Part shown: piece after piece, positions 20,930 to 32,800 of the stretch
Layout of the letters: the number at the start of each line of letters is the position of its first letter
Position numbering within the stretch: the stretch's first letter is position 1
Assembly: GCA_963681505.1 (NCBI GenBank)
Contig: OY811975.1
Span: 9,264,849-9,328,848 of the forward strand
Length of the DNA stretch: 64,000 nt
Source of the DNA: Eunapius fragilis
Lineage: Eukaryota > Porifera > Demospongiae > Spongillida > Spongillidae
Direction of reading: 5' to 3'
The notes under the pieces: model-generated
Told to the model about the DNA's origin: nothing
The model's database searches: none
The model's input: only the letters and a program-made list of their open reading frames with translations
Position numbers and translations under genes: made by a program

Positions 20930-21494
20930 TGTTAAGACTGACTACATATTTAAATGACTGCCAAAGGAAGCGTTTATTCATAAATATTCATACGCAGACG
21001 TTACCACAGATTATTAAATGTCCAATAAACTTTGGATTAATAACGCATAATTAATTTGTAATGTTGTTTCTATGACAACGGTTACGCACGGTGAAATAAT
21101 TGACTTAAATGAAAACCCGGGCGATAAAAGAATAGTTTTTCGCATGTTTCTGCAGTTCTACTTCTGGGATTCTCATATTTAATCATTATACTAGACTTTT
21201 AGATGAGTATTTCGAAACGCTTCGAGCGCTTGCAGACAAAACATTACAACTGCGAAAAATTAAGCACAAAATTCGTTGTGCAACTTACGCAAACGATGTT
21301 ACACTTCGTTGTGCCCACCCACAATAGTTAGATCAGTATCAAATAAACAGGATATAACTGTTTTTGTCCACAAACAACGACATTAAATCACACGGGCTTT
21401 GCGAAAACGCAAAGAAACGCCCCATATTTTGGAGCAACAGAAAAGCGCCATGTTGTAATGTTTAAATTCCTAATATAGTGTAGCCAGTCTTAAC
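20930..21494. mobile_element. Non-autonomous transposon (MITE), 565 bp
   Basis: Terminal inverted repeats TGTTAAGACTGACTACA (left) and, read inward from the right, TGTTAAGACTGGCTACA. It has no coding capacity and sits inside the C-rich minisatellite. A target duplication is unclear: TCAGGTGT on the left and ACAGGTCT on the right are similar but not identical. Confidence 0.8.
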
Positions 21495-21504
21495 ATACAG
21501 GTCT

Positions 21505-21670
21505 GAGCCCCCCCCCCCCCACCCCCCCGCCTACACCGCACTGGTTGAATCAGCCGAAAGTGGACAGCACCCCCTCCCCCCACCCCACTGGTTGAATCGG
21601 TCAAAAGCGGACAACGTATTCGCAGCTGTCACATGGCCCCCCCCCCCCCCCCTTCCAGAAAAGTTGGGGA
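21505..21670. repeat. C-rich minisatellite, right of the MITE
   Basis: Poly-C runs with GTTGAATCAGCCGAAAGTGG units, ending in the AGAAAAG and GGGGACACCCATG block that also ends the repeats near 1342 and 13955. Confidence 0.85.
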
Positions 21671-21902
21671 CACCCATGTTCTCATTTTCCTGTGGGTATA
21701 CCCTAGAACTGCTAATTATGTTAGTGAAATTCTACCTGTATTAAGTTATTGCAGAGATCCAATATATACAAATGTTGGTTCTGTGCAGAATAATGTAATG
21801 GATGTACAACATTGCCTCTTTCTGTATAGACAACCTAATCTGGATCTACAGCGAATCTATCCTCCAACTACTTTTGATGAGGTTGGCAGTGCATTTAGAT
21901 AG

Positions 21903-23273
21903 TCTGACTTATGTTTAAATCCATGTCATTTTGGTGGAGGTGGAAGGGTATACTTTAAGGTTTATTCCCTCAAGTAAGTCAAAACAAATTTCCCTTTATT
22001 GCCCATGTACATGTACATCAATTCATAGCATTTCAGTGAATAAATGTAAACCCAGTTAGCGGTTGAGCCAGTCAGTCTGCAATACTAAATGTGCTTATCT
22101 CCATAACCTTGAATGGCTTTATGACAAAATAGAATGGCACCACAGGCGAGAAGATATGCAGAAGCCTTCACTAATATAATTTGGAGATGTGCACATTTAA
22201 GAATGACTGATTATTTGTTCTAATGGGGCATGGGGAAGCGGGTCTTTTATCTCTGCTTTATGGTACAAGTATGTTTATTGATGAGAAATCTGCTGGGGTC
22301 CCTCGAATCACATTTTGCATGCATTCACATATTAAATGAATGTATGGTTTTATCCGTTTTAACACATACACAACACACTTGTACACACACACTACATTAT
22401 TTTCATTTTCACAGCTGCTTAGATGGAGTGAGATTATTGACGATATCGGTATATGAAATAATTACAATAGTACTTTGTGAAGAACGTAAAAGTATGGTTT
22501 CAATTTTTTTTCCAGAGAAAGATATAACGATATTTGCAAATGGAAATCCACTCATGGTCGATGCACGAAAAGGTTTTCACACATTGACCGAGTCTGCTGA
22601 TCCGTTTGATGTAGAGAACTATAAGTTGAACACAACAGGTACATTGGTTGGCATGAGACTTGTTCTATGATAACCAAATTGAATTTCTTATGGTGGTTTG
22701 TTTAATGCATGCATGGGCGCAATAAGAATCTAGTATTAAATCAAAAGTGTTCATGGAACTTAAGATATGTCTTAGCATAATCACGAATGCTCCTGCAAAT
22801 GTATATTTACCCAAGAATGTGGATGACTGTATTTTCCACCACTCCAGCTTATTTTGTTGCCAAACAAACATCTAACAGCACAACTTTTCGAATCTACACT
22901 AATGCATTTATGAAGTCTGCCTCTCAGCGGTACCTGCTGGCAGTTTTACAACATGGAGGTGGATATGCTGTGAAGTTTGTGAATGTATGTCATAATTTGG
23001 TGTCATTAAATTTATATTTACATGCATGAAATCAATTTTTACCTCATGAGCGAATTTATCTGATTACAGGAAAACCAAATTTCCTCAACGGTTCATGCTG
23101 ACATTATTCTGGGATATTATTCTGTCCCTCAGGGTCCGGGAATTCCTGTGACCATGTCTATTGTTAACAGTGAGGGAAATGTTGTCTACATTGTCCCAGG
23201 CAGTGGGTCGACCAAGATTGTGACTGCAAAAGCAGGATCCAACAGTGGAGGCTTTAATGTAAAGTTTATGTAG
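21903..23273 (+). CDS. 3' end of an unidentified multi-exon gene
   Basis: Four exons join in consistent phase: about 21903-21973 (donor CTCAA|GTAAGT), 22415-22638, 22848-22984 and 23070-23273, ending in TAG. The encoded tail starts SDLCLNPCHFGGGGRVYF and continues LDGVRLLTISVYEIITI, then DITIFANGNPLMVD and AYFVAKQTSNSTTF. It ends VTMSIVNSEGNVVYIVPG and SNSGGFNVKFM. Strand-like spacing and Gly/Asn turns suggest an all-beta extracellular or capsid-like fold, but I recognise no family. Upstream sequence 21690-21900 is open in the same frame (CRDPIYTNVGSVQ) up to a TAG at 21900, so the 5' part may be degenerate or separately spliced. The second exon's start is included in an inverted duplication (25299-25735). 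Confidence 0.55.
22035..22468. repeat. Inverted duplication, arm A (original copy)
   Basis: About 430 bp repeated in reverse at 25299-25735 with very few differences. It spans an intron and the first 54 nt of exon 22415-22638, so this copy is the original and 25299-25735 the derived one. Confidence 0.9.
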
Positions 23274-23432
23274 AGTAAAATGTTGGCAGATACTATAATA
23301 TAGCTGGAACAAGGTATGACTGATTTATTTGTGTTACAATTACTGTGTAAATGTAAGCTGGGATCATCGTTATTTCTTGGATTCATGCATAATGTACAGT
23401 GTACTTTGATATGATCAATTTCGGGGAATCGG

Positions 23433-23587
23433 TGTTTCAGGGCTTGTGCCCTCAACGATGTCACAATACAAGATGCGAACTGATCTCTTGTGACACAAAT
23501 CCAACACACAGAGCACGCACTGAATAACTGCACAATCACGTGACCCCCAATCATTACATCACACACCAAATACATCATTCATAAACA
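23433..23587 (-). repeat. Gypsy-1 3' LTR
   Basis: Read on minus it starts TGTTTATGAATGATG and ends CCTGAAACA. It is highly similar to 27680-27838 on plus. TG...CA ends and the adjacent 5-bp ATCGG support an LTR boundary. Confidence 0.88.
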
Positions 23588-25281
23588 TCCACCTTTCTTT
23601 ATTTTTCCAAAGTTCACTGGTTTCTTCAAATCTTAACAAAATCCTTGTACCGCTCTGGCTTGCAAACCACCCGACCACTCCTAGTTGTAGTAGGTACTGC
23701 AGTTGATGGTACCAGGTCTCTTCTTCTGGGGACCTGCACCAGTCGGTCACCACCAGGCTGGTCACTTGGTACTATTGAGGCCCTCTGGATCTAAGCTCAA
23801 ACTGACCACTTCCCTGACTGCTAGCAGATTTGTGCTATTAGTGGTAGTATAGCTCCATCATTAGAAGTCACTGAAGCCTGTGTTTCTGTTACCTGACCAG
23901 ACCCAGGAGCCACTGCCATTGAGACTTTAGGTTCAGGGTATTCCTCTGGCTCAGTGTGAACTGCAGGCTGATTCTTGGATGGTTTCAAAAACTCTCTGTT
24001 CCTGTGTAGCAGTTTATCTTCTACTTCCACCACATAGGACTGACTGGATAACTTATCTAAGCAGTAGCCATGGTTCCACTTGGCCTTTTTCCCTTTGAAC
24101 TGTTTAACTAGAACTGGCTCTCCAACTTACAAAGGGGGTAGGTTCTTCCCCTGCTTGTGATCTGGTGTTCTCTGTCGTTCTAATTTCTTCTCCCAAACCT
24201 TTGACACAGTACAGGTCTGGACTCCAACTTCGTCCTATGAACTGGGACAACACTTCTTGTTCTCCTCCCCAACAACCGTTGGCATGGACTGGTGTCTAAA
24301 CCTATGTTGGGAGTATTACGCCATTCCAGTAAGGCTAGATAAGGATCCCGACTTCTTTTCAACAGCCTCTTGGCGATCTTCACAGCAGCCTCTGCTTTGC
24401 CGTTAGACCGACTGTGATATGGTGCAGACACAGAGTGAGCAAACTCCCATGCCTTGGCAAATTTTCCGAATTCGTATTATAGGAATTGTGAACCACCATC
24501 AGTGTGTACAACTTCAGGAATCCCATGTCTAGCAAACTGTTCCTTACAAGCATTAATAACAGCAACTGTCGTAGTATGCGGTATCCCGGAGACTTCAAAT
24601 AAATCAGTTAGGTAATCCACCATGATCAAGTAATCTTCTTCTTTAGTGTGAAACAGACCCATTCTGATTTTTCCTCAAACGTGTTTCCATACCTCATGTA
24701 CCTCCTTGGGCTGTACAGGAGCATCTTCCTCACAGGTCCTGCATGATCTGGTACACTGCTCAAAGTCATGAGCCATGTTGGACCAGTACATGGCATCTTT
24801 AGCTCTGCGCAGTGTTGACTCTCGTCCCATGTGCCCATTGTGAAGTCGTTGGAGATAATCCACTCTCAGGGATTGTGGCACCACTATTTATTCACCATTG
24901 TACAATACCATCTTGCAACCCCAGCGATTCCCTGCAGTTCCAGTACTTCCGGCCCAGTGTAGGCACCTCTTTCCACCTGTCAGGCCATCCTTGTACCACA
25001 AGCTTCTGAAGGACTTTTTGCTCCTCGTCGTCTGTGGCTGCCTTTTGTACCTCCGTCAATCTCTGGTCCCTCACATGTACAGCATCACTGCACTGTATCG
25101 CCTAAATCTCTACCAGTTTGGCTTCCAACTCAGCCTGAAAAACTTCCTCATTCTCCAACATTTCCTCACTGGTCATCATTGGTAGCCTTGATAGTGCATC
25201 TGCTACTAACTACTCCTCTCCAGGGATGTATGACACAACCAAGTCGTATCTTTGTAGGGACAACAGCATTCGCTGTAGTCG
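23433..25281 (-). mobile_element. Gypsy-1, 3' half: RNase H end, integrase, 3' LTR
   Basis: Minus strand. It starts in the RNase H C-terminus (PKRLQRMLLSLQRYDLVV), then the integrase zinc region and core (VDYLTD, HTDGGSQF, SRSNGKAE carry the D, D, E pattern). A chromo/C-terminal part and a 155-bp LTR at 23433-23587 follow. Several frameshifts and stops break the frame. ATCGG at 23428-23432 abuts the LTR. Its gag half lies on the other strand at 27680-29130. Confidence 0.85.
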
Positions 25282-25298
25282 TTTTGGTGCTGCTAGTA

Positions 25299-25735
25299 AT
25301 TGTAATTATTTCATATACCGATATCGTCGATAAAATCCTCACTCCATCTAAGCAGCTGTGAAAATGAAAATAATGTAGTGTGTGTGTACAAGTGTGTTGT
25401 GTATGTGTTAAAACGGATAAAACCATACATTCATTTAATATGTGAATGCATGCAAAATGTGATTCGAGGGACCCCAGCAGATTTCTCATCAATAAACATA
25501 CTTGTACCATAAAGCAGAGATAAAAGACCCGCTTCCCCATGCCCCATTAGAACAAATAATCAGTCATTCTTAAATGTGCACATCTCCAAATTATATTAGT
25601 GAAGGCTTCTGCATATCTTTTCGCCTGCGGTGCCATTCTATTTTGTCAGAAAGCCATTCAAGGTTATGGAGATAAGCACATTTAGTATTGCAGACTGACT
25701 GGCTCAACCGCTAACTGGGTTTACATTTATTCACT
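25299..25735. repeat. Inverted duplication, arm A' (derived copy)
   Basis: Reverse complement of 22035-22468. It abuts the 17-mer TTTTGGTGCTGCTAGTA (25282-25298) on one side and repeat D (25736) on the other, with no spacer. Confidence 0.9.
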
Positions 25736-26137
25736 ATGTCTCCCCCCCCCCCATCGGATTATGGGTCCTCCGGACAATTAATCCTAAGATAATAAATATA
25801 CCATAGGATTCTAGGTCCCCCTGATTTATAAAGCTTAGTTGCACAGTATCCAGTTTCATTCATTGCCAAGCTACAAGTCACTATCTAAGTGATTAAATGC
25901 CATAAGCAGGTTGGGTAAAATGACTGTGGTCTGGCCACAGTTACAACACTTTGCAATGATGAATTACGCTCAATGATGAATTACGCTCATTGATGATTGC
26001 CAACAGTGCAGCTCGGAAGCAGGACCCATGATGGGAAGGAAATTAGGTAGTGACAGTATTCAAGGCACTGGTGAACGTTGAAATTTAAATTGGACTACAG
26101 AGAAGGCCTGTTTGTACATGTAAATAGTATTAGACAT
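25736..26137. repeat. Repeat D, copy 1
   Basis: About 400 bp with ends ATGTCTCCCC and AGACAT, and a poly-C run just inside. It is repeated in reverse at 29147-29543. Short inverted ends (ATGTCT/AGACAT) could mark a non-autonomous element. The copies differ by small changes, including an internal ATGATGAATTACGCTC repeat. Confidence 0.75.
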
Positions 26138-27674
26138 AACCTCCAGCCAGCCATATAGCTTGCTGCAGAAGTTTCTCTTTCAGAAATAACCAGGGTAGTC
26201 CTCTACATTGGCCGGCAGTACAAGAAGACCATCACTTCTATCATGTCATGCCTATGCCAGAAGACCCACCTATTCTGGCTCCAGCAGTAGAAGACCCTGT
26301 TGACAAATGCATGTTGCAAATATGTCAACCCCTCGACATGCAAATAAAAAATGTGCATTGAGCTGCTATTAATAGGGACTTGATCCGTTGCACAAACCGT
26401 AAGCACAAAACATGCTTATGGAAGGAGCTCTGAACACCAGTCTTGAAATGACAGTTTTTACGACAAAGCCTTCACCACCCCGGTGCCCCTCAATGCACGT
26501 TCTATGCGTGTGCAGCTCCTTTCGTGCAGCTTTTTTGTGAACAGCTTAGCTTAAACCAAGCAGAAGGGGTTAAAAAACTGGCAACTAATATTACGACTTT
26601 ACTTGTTGCAAAGTCCTTAGGAATGTGCCAATTGGAAATTGTAGAAGAATTTGAGCAGCATGTATCAATGCAATGATGGATCCTGAGACCTGAGAGACAA
26701 GCAGCAGTACCCTTCTGGAAAGAGAAAAGGCATGGCCTCGTGAGTGTTGAGTGCAATGAACATCTTAAACAGGCACTGGTAGTCACAAAGAGTAATAGTC
26801 CCTCTCTGTCCAAAGATTACAAGAGACAGTTATCTGGGTGTCCTTCCAATGACAATGGCCTTTACGTTTTTAGGCAGGGAAGCAATATCAAGAGCTTAAG
26901 ACTACCCCCATCTGAGTATTGTGTATGTAGTATGTATCAAATATCCCATATGACCTCCCTATTGACACTTCCTAATTACTGTGTTTCCATTCAGTTGGGT
27001 TCTTCCTCTCAGACCCATGAGGTTATAAAGGTTAACATACCCATTGGATGCATTGTATGTGAATGGGATTGTGTTGTATATAAGGTGGTTGCGAATTGCA
27101 ATTAAACAGTTTTTGGAGTGCATGCTATTACATGTATTACAAACTTCAACGCAGATGAGAGTGCTCTATCAAAAAAGGTCTTGCCTTCTTAGGGACAAAC
27201 AACGGTGTTGGGCATATGAGCTAATTTTAGGCTGTGCTATAAAATACAGTTGATGTAGAACCTTCAAGAGCCAGAGGGCCACTGAAGGATATTTCCTCCA
27301 TCAGTGGCAGGTATGGCCTTCCCTTTGATGCTGAGCACAGCTCTCATCTTGGCATGCAGCATATTAACTTAGCTACTTCTTTGAGAATTATCCTTATTAT
27401 GAATTCATTTCCTGATGATACATGTACACTCAATGCATGAAATCATGAAGTATAGATTTGAATCTGGAAGCACGACAGATCCTAATATGCATGAATCCCA
27501 GAAATGCCACCTCTGGTATACCACAATGGAATATAATAATGATCAAAAAGCCAGAGATTACAGAAAAAGGAAATATTTTGCATTCCTATTTATGCCTATT
27601 TCTACTACTGGCCTGCAATATATTGTCCACTATACATAATGATGCTTGAGTATATATGAATGGATCAACACTTC
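26138..27674. other. Unassigned sequence, possibly a decayed gene
   Basis: Part of the inverted segment. A discontinuous plus-strand frame (LCEQLSLNQAEGVKK near 26530, ECNEHLKQALVVTKSNSP near 26750, GPLKDISSISGRYGLPFDAE near 27280) looks protein-like but is broken by stops. I do not recognise it. The 121-aa frame at 26740-27105 is its longest open part. Confidence 0.35.
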
Positions 27675-27679
27675 CCGAT

Positions 27680-27838
27680 TGTTTATGAATGATGTATTTG
27701 GTGTGTGATGTAATGGTTGGGGGGTCACGTGATTGTGTAGTTATTCAGTGCGTGCTCTGTGTGTTGGATTTGTGTCGCAAGAAATCAGTTCGCATCCTGT
27801 GTTGTGACATCGTTAAGGAGGGCCCAAGCCCCGAAACA
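27680..27838 (+). repeat. Gypsy-1 5' LTR
   Basis: Starts TGTTTATGAATGATG and ends CCCGAAACA at 27838. It matches the minus-strand LTR at 23433-23587. Confidence 0.88.
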
Positions 27839-29130
27839 TGGTGTCAGGAGTGGGATTCTGGTCTAACGAGTTACGGGTATGGAGAAACTGCTGGCGCCGG
27901 CCCCCATCGGTGAAGGTGAGTTGACGGATCAGTGGGAGCGGTTCAAAAGGGAGTTTAGTCAGTATTTAGTGGCTGTAGGCAAAGACGATGCCTCGGAGCA
28001 AGTGAAATTGGCCATATGCTTACGGATGGTGGGACCACGAGTCAATGACATGTTCGAAACCATGCGTTTTGATAACGAGCAGCAGCGGAAGTGGGACGTC
28101 GTGCGTCAGAAATTAGACCAGTTGTGTGCTAGGAGAACTAGTAGGCATGTCATCAGGGACCAGTTTTTCCAAACGAAACAAGATGGTCGAAGTATAGATC
28201 AGTACGAAAACAGGGGAAAGATTGTGGTTTCGGCAATTTAAAAGGTGATTTAATGATGCATGTACTGATTAGAGGGGTAGAGAGTGACCGAATGCGAAGA
28301 AGGTTGTTAGAGGCGGAGAATTTGGACTTAGATAAAGCCATACGTTTGTGCCAGGTAATGGAGTCTACCGCAATCGATTTGTTGAAGTGAGCTGACCCTT
28401 CTGAGGAGAGTAAGGAGGAGGTGGCTGCTGTAGGGTCTAGATATAGAGTAGTTAGCGACGCTCCTAGAGCGAATCGTTCAGATACTAGTGTAGCAACCGG
28501 AGTGAGTCAGTCGTCAGACAGTAGAAACAGCCGCGCAGAAGGAGTTCAGAGGTTGCCTTGCTCAAGGTGTGGTTGGACCCACAAGCCTAGACAGTGTCCT
28601 GCATTTGGACAACAGTGTAAAAAGTGTCACGGAAGCAATCATTTTGCAAGGGTGTGTCGGACACCATCTACACAAACCCTTTTGGTAGAGTAATCAGGGG
28701 AGGGTGAAGAGGATGTGGCAGAACCCCATTCGGTGTTTCAAATTTCTGTCAGAAAAGTTGCTATCCCAGGTTCCAGTGATAGAGAATGGACAAACAAAAA
28801 GTTATGGAGTGCCAACTAGACACTGTGGCTTCCTGTAATGTGATGTCATGTCAAGATTAAAAAACACTGGGAGGCCTGTGTCTTAAAAAAAGTCGCACAA
28901 TGTTGACCATGTATGACGGTACGGTTAAGGTCTCACTGGGAAAATGTAATTTGCAAGTGAACAATTGGCAGGAAGAGTGCCAACTGGTTTTTGAGGTGCT
29001 GGAAACCAAGCATTGTTCGTTGCTGTCCTTAGATTCCTGCCTAGACTTGCAGGTATGCTCATATAAGGAGGAGTCGGTGTGTTTAGCTGAAGCTAGACAA
29101 AAGGAAGTGTTTAGCTGAAGCTAGACAAAA
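27680..29130 (+). mobile_element. Gypsy-1, 5' half: LTR, gag, zinc knuckles, protease
   Basis: Plus strand. LTR 27680-27838 is followed at once by a primer-binding-site-like TGGTGTCAGGAGTGGGAT. Gag starts near 27879 (MEKLLAPAPIGEGELTDQW) and runs with a frameshift near 28205. Two zinc-knuckle-like motifs (PCSRCGWTHKPRQCP, CKKCHGSNHFARVC) lie at 28555-28660. A protease-like region (TMLTMYDGTVKVSLG, SLLSLDSCLDLQV) follows at about 28890-29060. The frame ends in a 24-bp microduplication (GTGTTTAGCTGAAGC) at 29080-29130. Reverse transcriptase is missing. CCGAT at 27675-27679 is the complement of ATCGG at 23428-23432. Confidence 0.85.
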
Positions 29131-29146
29131 TTTTGGTGCTGCTAGT

Positions 29147-29543
29147 ATGTCTAATACTATTTACATGTACAAACAGGCCTTCTCTGTAGTCCAATTAAAA
29201 TTTCAACGTTCACCAGTGCCTTGAATACTGTCACTACCTAATTTCCTTCCCATCATGGGTCCTGCTTCCGAGCTGCACTGTTGGCAATCATCAATGAGCG
29301 TAATTCATCATTGCAAAGTGTTGTAACTGTGGCCAGACCACAGTCATTTTACCCAACCTGCTTATGGCATTTAATCACTTAGATAGTGACTTGTAGCTTG
29401 GCAATGAATGAAACTGGATACTGTGCAACTAAGCTTTATGTATCAGGGGGACATAGAATCCTAAGCTATATTTATTATCTTAGGATTTATTGTCCGGAGG
29501 ACCCATAATCCGATGGGGGGGGGGGGGGGGGGGGGGAGACATG
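29147..29543. repeat. Repeat D', inverted copy of 25736-26137
   Basis: Reverse complement of repeat D with a longer poly-G run (29513-29537). It directly follows the 17-mer TTTTGGTGCTGCTAGTA (29131-29147), which also precedes A' at 25282-25298. Confidence 0.85.
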
Positions 29544-29896
29544 TATACATAACATCCTAGAGTGCATTATCGGAGGGGTGTGTGACTGCTGGTCCGAGAA
29601 CGCAGTGATTGGCTGACGCCGATCCTAGGATACAATGTCCAACCGAGCAATTTTTAGGGAGGTGAGGCGTAATCTTGTGACCGCAGGCATTAAAGGTTTC
29701 CCCGCAAGAAACGCACATGTGCTGGTGTAAATTAATCATCAAGACCTACCCCCCCCCCCCCAACACCACCACACCCTCCTCCTTGAACCCTATCCAACAA
29801 CTGCTTCGTACGAAGATATCATTAAGCTGCGCATCATACAAGCATTGGTATCATGAGATAATTAACGAACTTCAAATTATCGAAGCCAAAAGGGCT

Positions 29897-32800
29897 CTAT
29901 GGTTCAATGACTGGGCACTGGAGGTTGTTGGGATCACAGCTACTCCATAAGGTTGTTTTATCTTGGCCTGGTAGCATCCATTCCTTCGAGGCTGCATCCC
30001 ACTTGTGTTTATCACTCCACTCAAATCCACATGGCTATATGTAGGTTGTATAAACGCCCATGTATAAATAATCCACCAATGATCATAATGATAATTATAC
30101 ACAATATGTGATCTTTTAGCAAAAATATTTATGCACTTCACTTACGTATGGAACATTTTTTGAGCACATTTTCACTTCACATGGCTGGAAGGAGATTAAA
30201 GCGTGAAAGCACATACACATGCCCTAATACGCTTACGTAAGGTACATCTTTGTCACACATTTTGACTCCACATGGCTGGAAAAGAATAATACAGTTAGGT
30301 TTTATAATTGTATGTACATGCTTACATATGGAATACCAAAAGTCCCATGGCAAATGTCCGCTCCACAAGGCTATTGAATTAATATCATACAGTTAGCAAT
30401 TTTTGCTTAATAAATACAATTACTTACATATGGAACATTCTTGTGACATATTTCAGCGTCACATGGCTGGAGTGCATCAATTTATGATTATATATGCAGT
30501 GTTATATTATCACTTACATATGGAACATCTTTATCGCACATTGTCGGTGTCTGTGTTTGATAGAAAACAAAAATGCTTATCTTGTTGTCTGGCCATGCAT
30601 GAAGCAGATTGATGCAAAACTGAAATGGTCCATTGAGAAGGACATAACTGCCAGTAAGTTGCAAAGTAACCTGATACTCAAAGCTTCCAGTTAAGGAGAT
30701 TCCTCCCCTAACTAACTCCTGCAATGCATAAAGAAAAGGTTAAAATTAATACATCAATGTTATGCACATAAACTAACAGCAATGGATCCAGTTGTATCAG
30801 CAGCAGCAGATACAATAACTGACGGAACTAATGCTCCTTGAGCTGAGGTGCATTTATTGATGCAAGCTGCTAAGTTAGCATCCACAGCAAGTTGGGCTGT
30901 CAAGCCTATCGAAAAAGTAAGGAATCCGATATACACTGGAATCTTATATTCCATCTTCAGCAGGTCATACACTTGGCTTTTGTAAAGAGGATATGTCCAG
31001 GATTTGCAAGTTGGGATCTCCTTACTGAAGTCTACCAGAACTTTACCAACGATGCTGACGTACAGCCTGTTTTCAACACTGGAACCTCCAGGCTTGTTCT
31101 CACTTAACAGCAGTGCTTCAAACACAGTTACTGTATATCCATATGCAGATGCCTGTGCTATGCCTTTGGCAAACAACTTGAAATTGGTAGGATTAGCGGT
31201 GCCACCCAGTCCTGCAAATGCACCAAAGGCTGTGTCCAGACTAACTTCTGACACTCCAAATGACTTGCCCCATATGTATGCCTTATTGACGGGGTACAGC
31301 TGGAGATCAGCATTCCGGGTATCCCCATCTTCAATTAGATTGTAAAGGTTGCTGTTTTCATTCCAGGTGGTGTCTCTTTTGATCACATGAGTCCAAGACC
31401 TTGGTGCCTTTGGACCCAGCAGGTGTATGTAGTATCCCAACAGCATCCTTAGTTCAGTAGTGTTTTGTGAAGCGTTCAGTATGACTTTGAATAGCTGGTC
31501 GTTTATTGGCTGTGCTTCCAATTCCAATCCAGATATGAGGGAACGTAACACCACCTCAATGAGTTTATCTGATGGATATGACTCAAGAACATGTTGAAGG
31601 GCACTCTGTACCTCTGCAACGCTGGTGCTATACCGTAGAGCATACACAGAAGCCAATCGAATGCTGAGATTGCTCTCGGACATCAATCTAAGAAGAGCAG
31701 TGTTAGCCAGTTTGGATTGAGTGTTTCCCAGGGAGTGGGCATAGTGGACTATGATGGCAGGGTCACTTGTATTGTTGATCCGATTGACCAAGAATTGTAC
31801 AATCTGATATTGCAGCAGAGGCGAAAGGGTGGAGGCCAGTGCGCCATAGGATAGGATTAGAGTGTCAGTTGAGTCATTGCTTGAAGCTATGAGAGCCTCA
31901 ATTTGGTAAAGGATGTCAGGGTGAGCATTTGTAACAAATACCAACAACACAGTCAGGGTGTTCCTCTCCTTTTGATTGTTTGTATTTTGGATGGCATTCA
32001 AGAGTGCCTGCATGATTGAAGCAAAGCATTATCACTGAGCACACCACTAACACATGAGCATGAGACAGAGATGAGTATACCTTTTGTGAATCAATGGAAC
32101 CTTCCAAGCTAAGGAAAGAGTAAAGAAGGACTCTCATTTCTGTGTCCTTCTCGCTGGTGGATGTTGATAGCTGGGTAAAGGGATAAATCGTATTAATAAA
32201 TACTGATGTTTGAATGCAATGCAGCAGCTAAATGTAGCTGGCCATGCCATCGCGGATGAATACATCCTTCTCTATCACCATTTCTTCAAAAAGATTGAGT
32301 TCATTTACCAATGACAGATAATCCATAACTTCTCTGACAGCAGGTAAATATTCTGGCAGGAACCCATTTTCAGACTCCAGCCTTATTATTTTTCTGATCA
32401 ATGCATCTAAAAATAGTAATGTGAAGAAATATGTTAACAAATTAGACCACCACTTAAACACCCCATTATGTACACCGCTTTGCAGTTGAATATTCAGGTG
32501 TATGGTGCGGTCTTTCGGTGATGGAAAACTACTTTATAATATATATATATATATAATATCACATGCATGGCTAATGTCTCAAGTGCACATCGCAAAAACA
32601 ACTCCATAACCCGTTACGTCAGATAAAGACTAATCGCTTTAGTATCTGCGATATTTATAAAAGGTTGTACCATTGAGAAGATATGTTGTTCAGTGAAATG
32701 CACCAATATTACAGTCATAAAAAATCTTAAATCCCGGCTGGCTGATATTGCTGAACACCATCCCATATAAAGTGGTGTGGTAAGGTAAAGACGAGGATTT

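Noticed and set aside
22491..22514. A 24-nt intron in exon 22415-22638
   Set aside because: It has GT-AG ends, and phase would allow it, but it is too short for a normal intron and the frame is open through it.
30892..31345. Plus-strand frames of 71 and 113 aa, repeated at 43803-44256
   Set aside because: Antisense shadows of the lipid-transfer exon; conserved between copies only because the DNA is duplicated.
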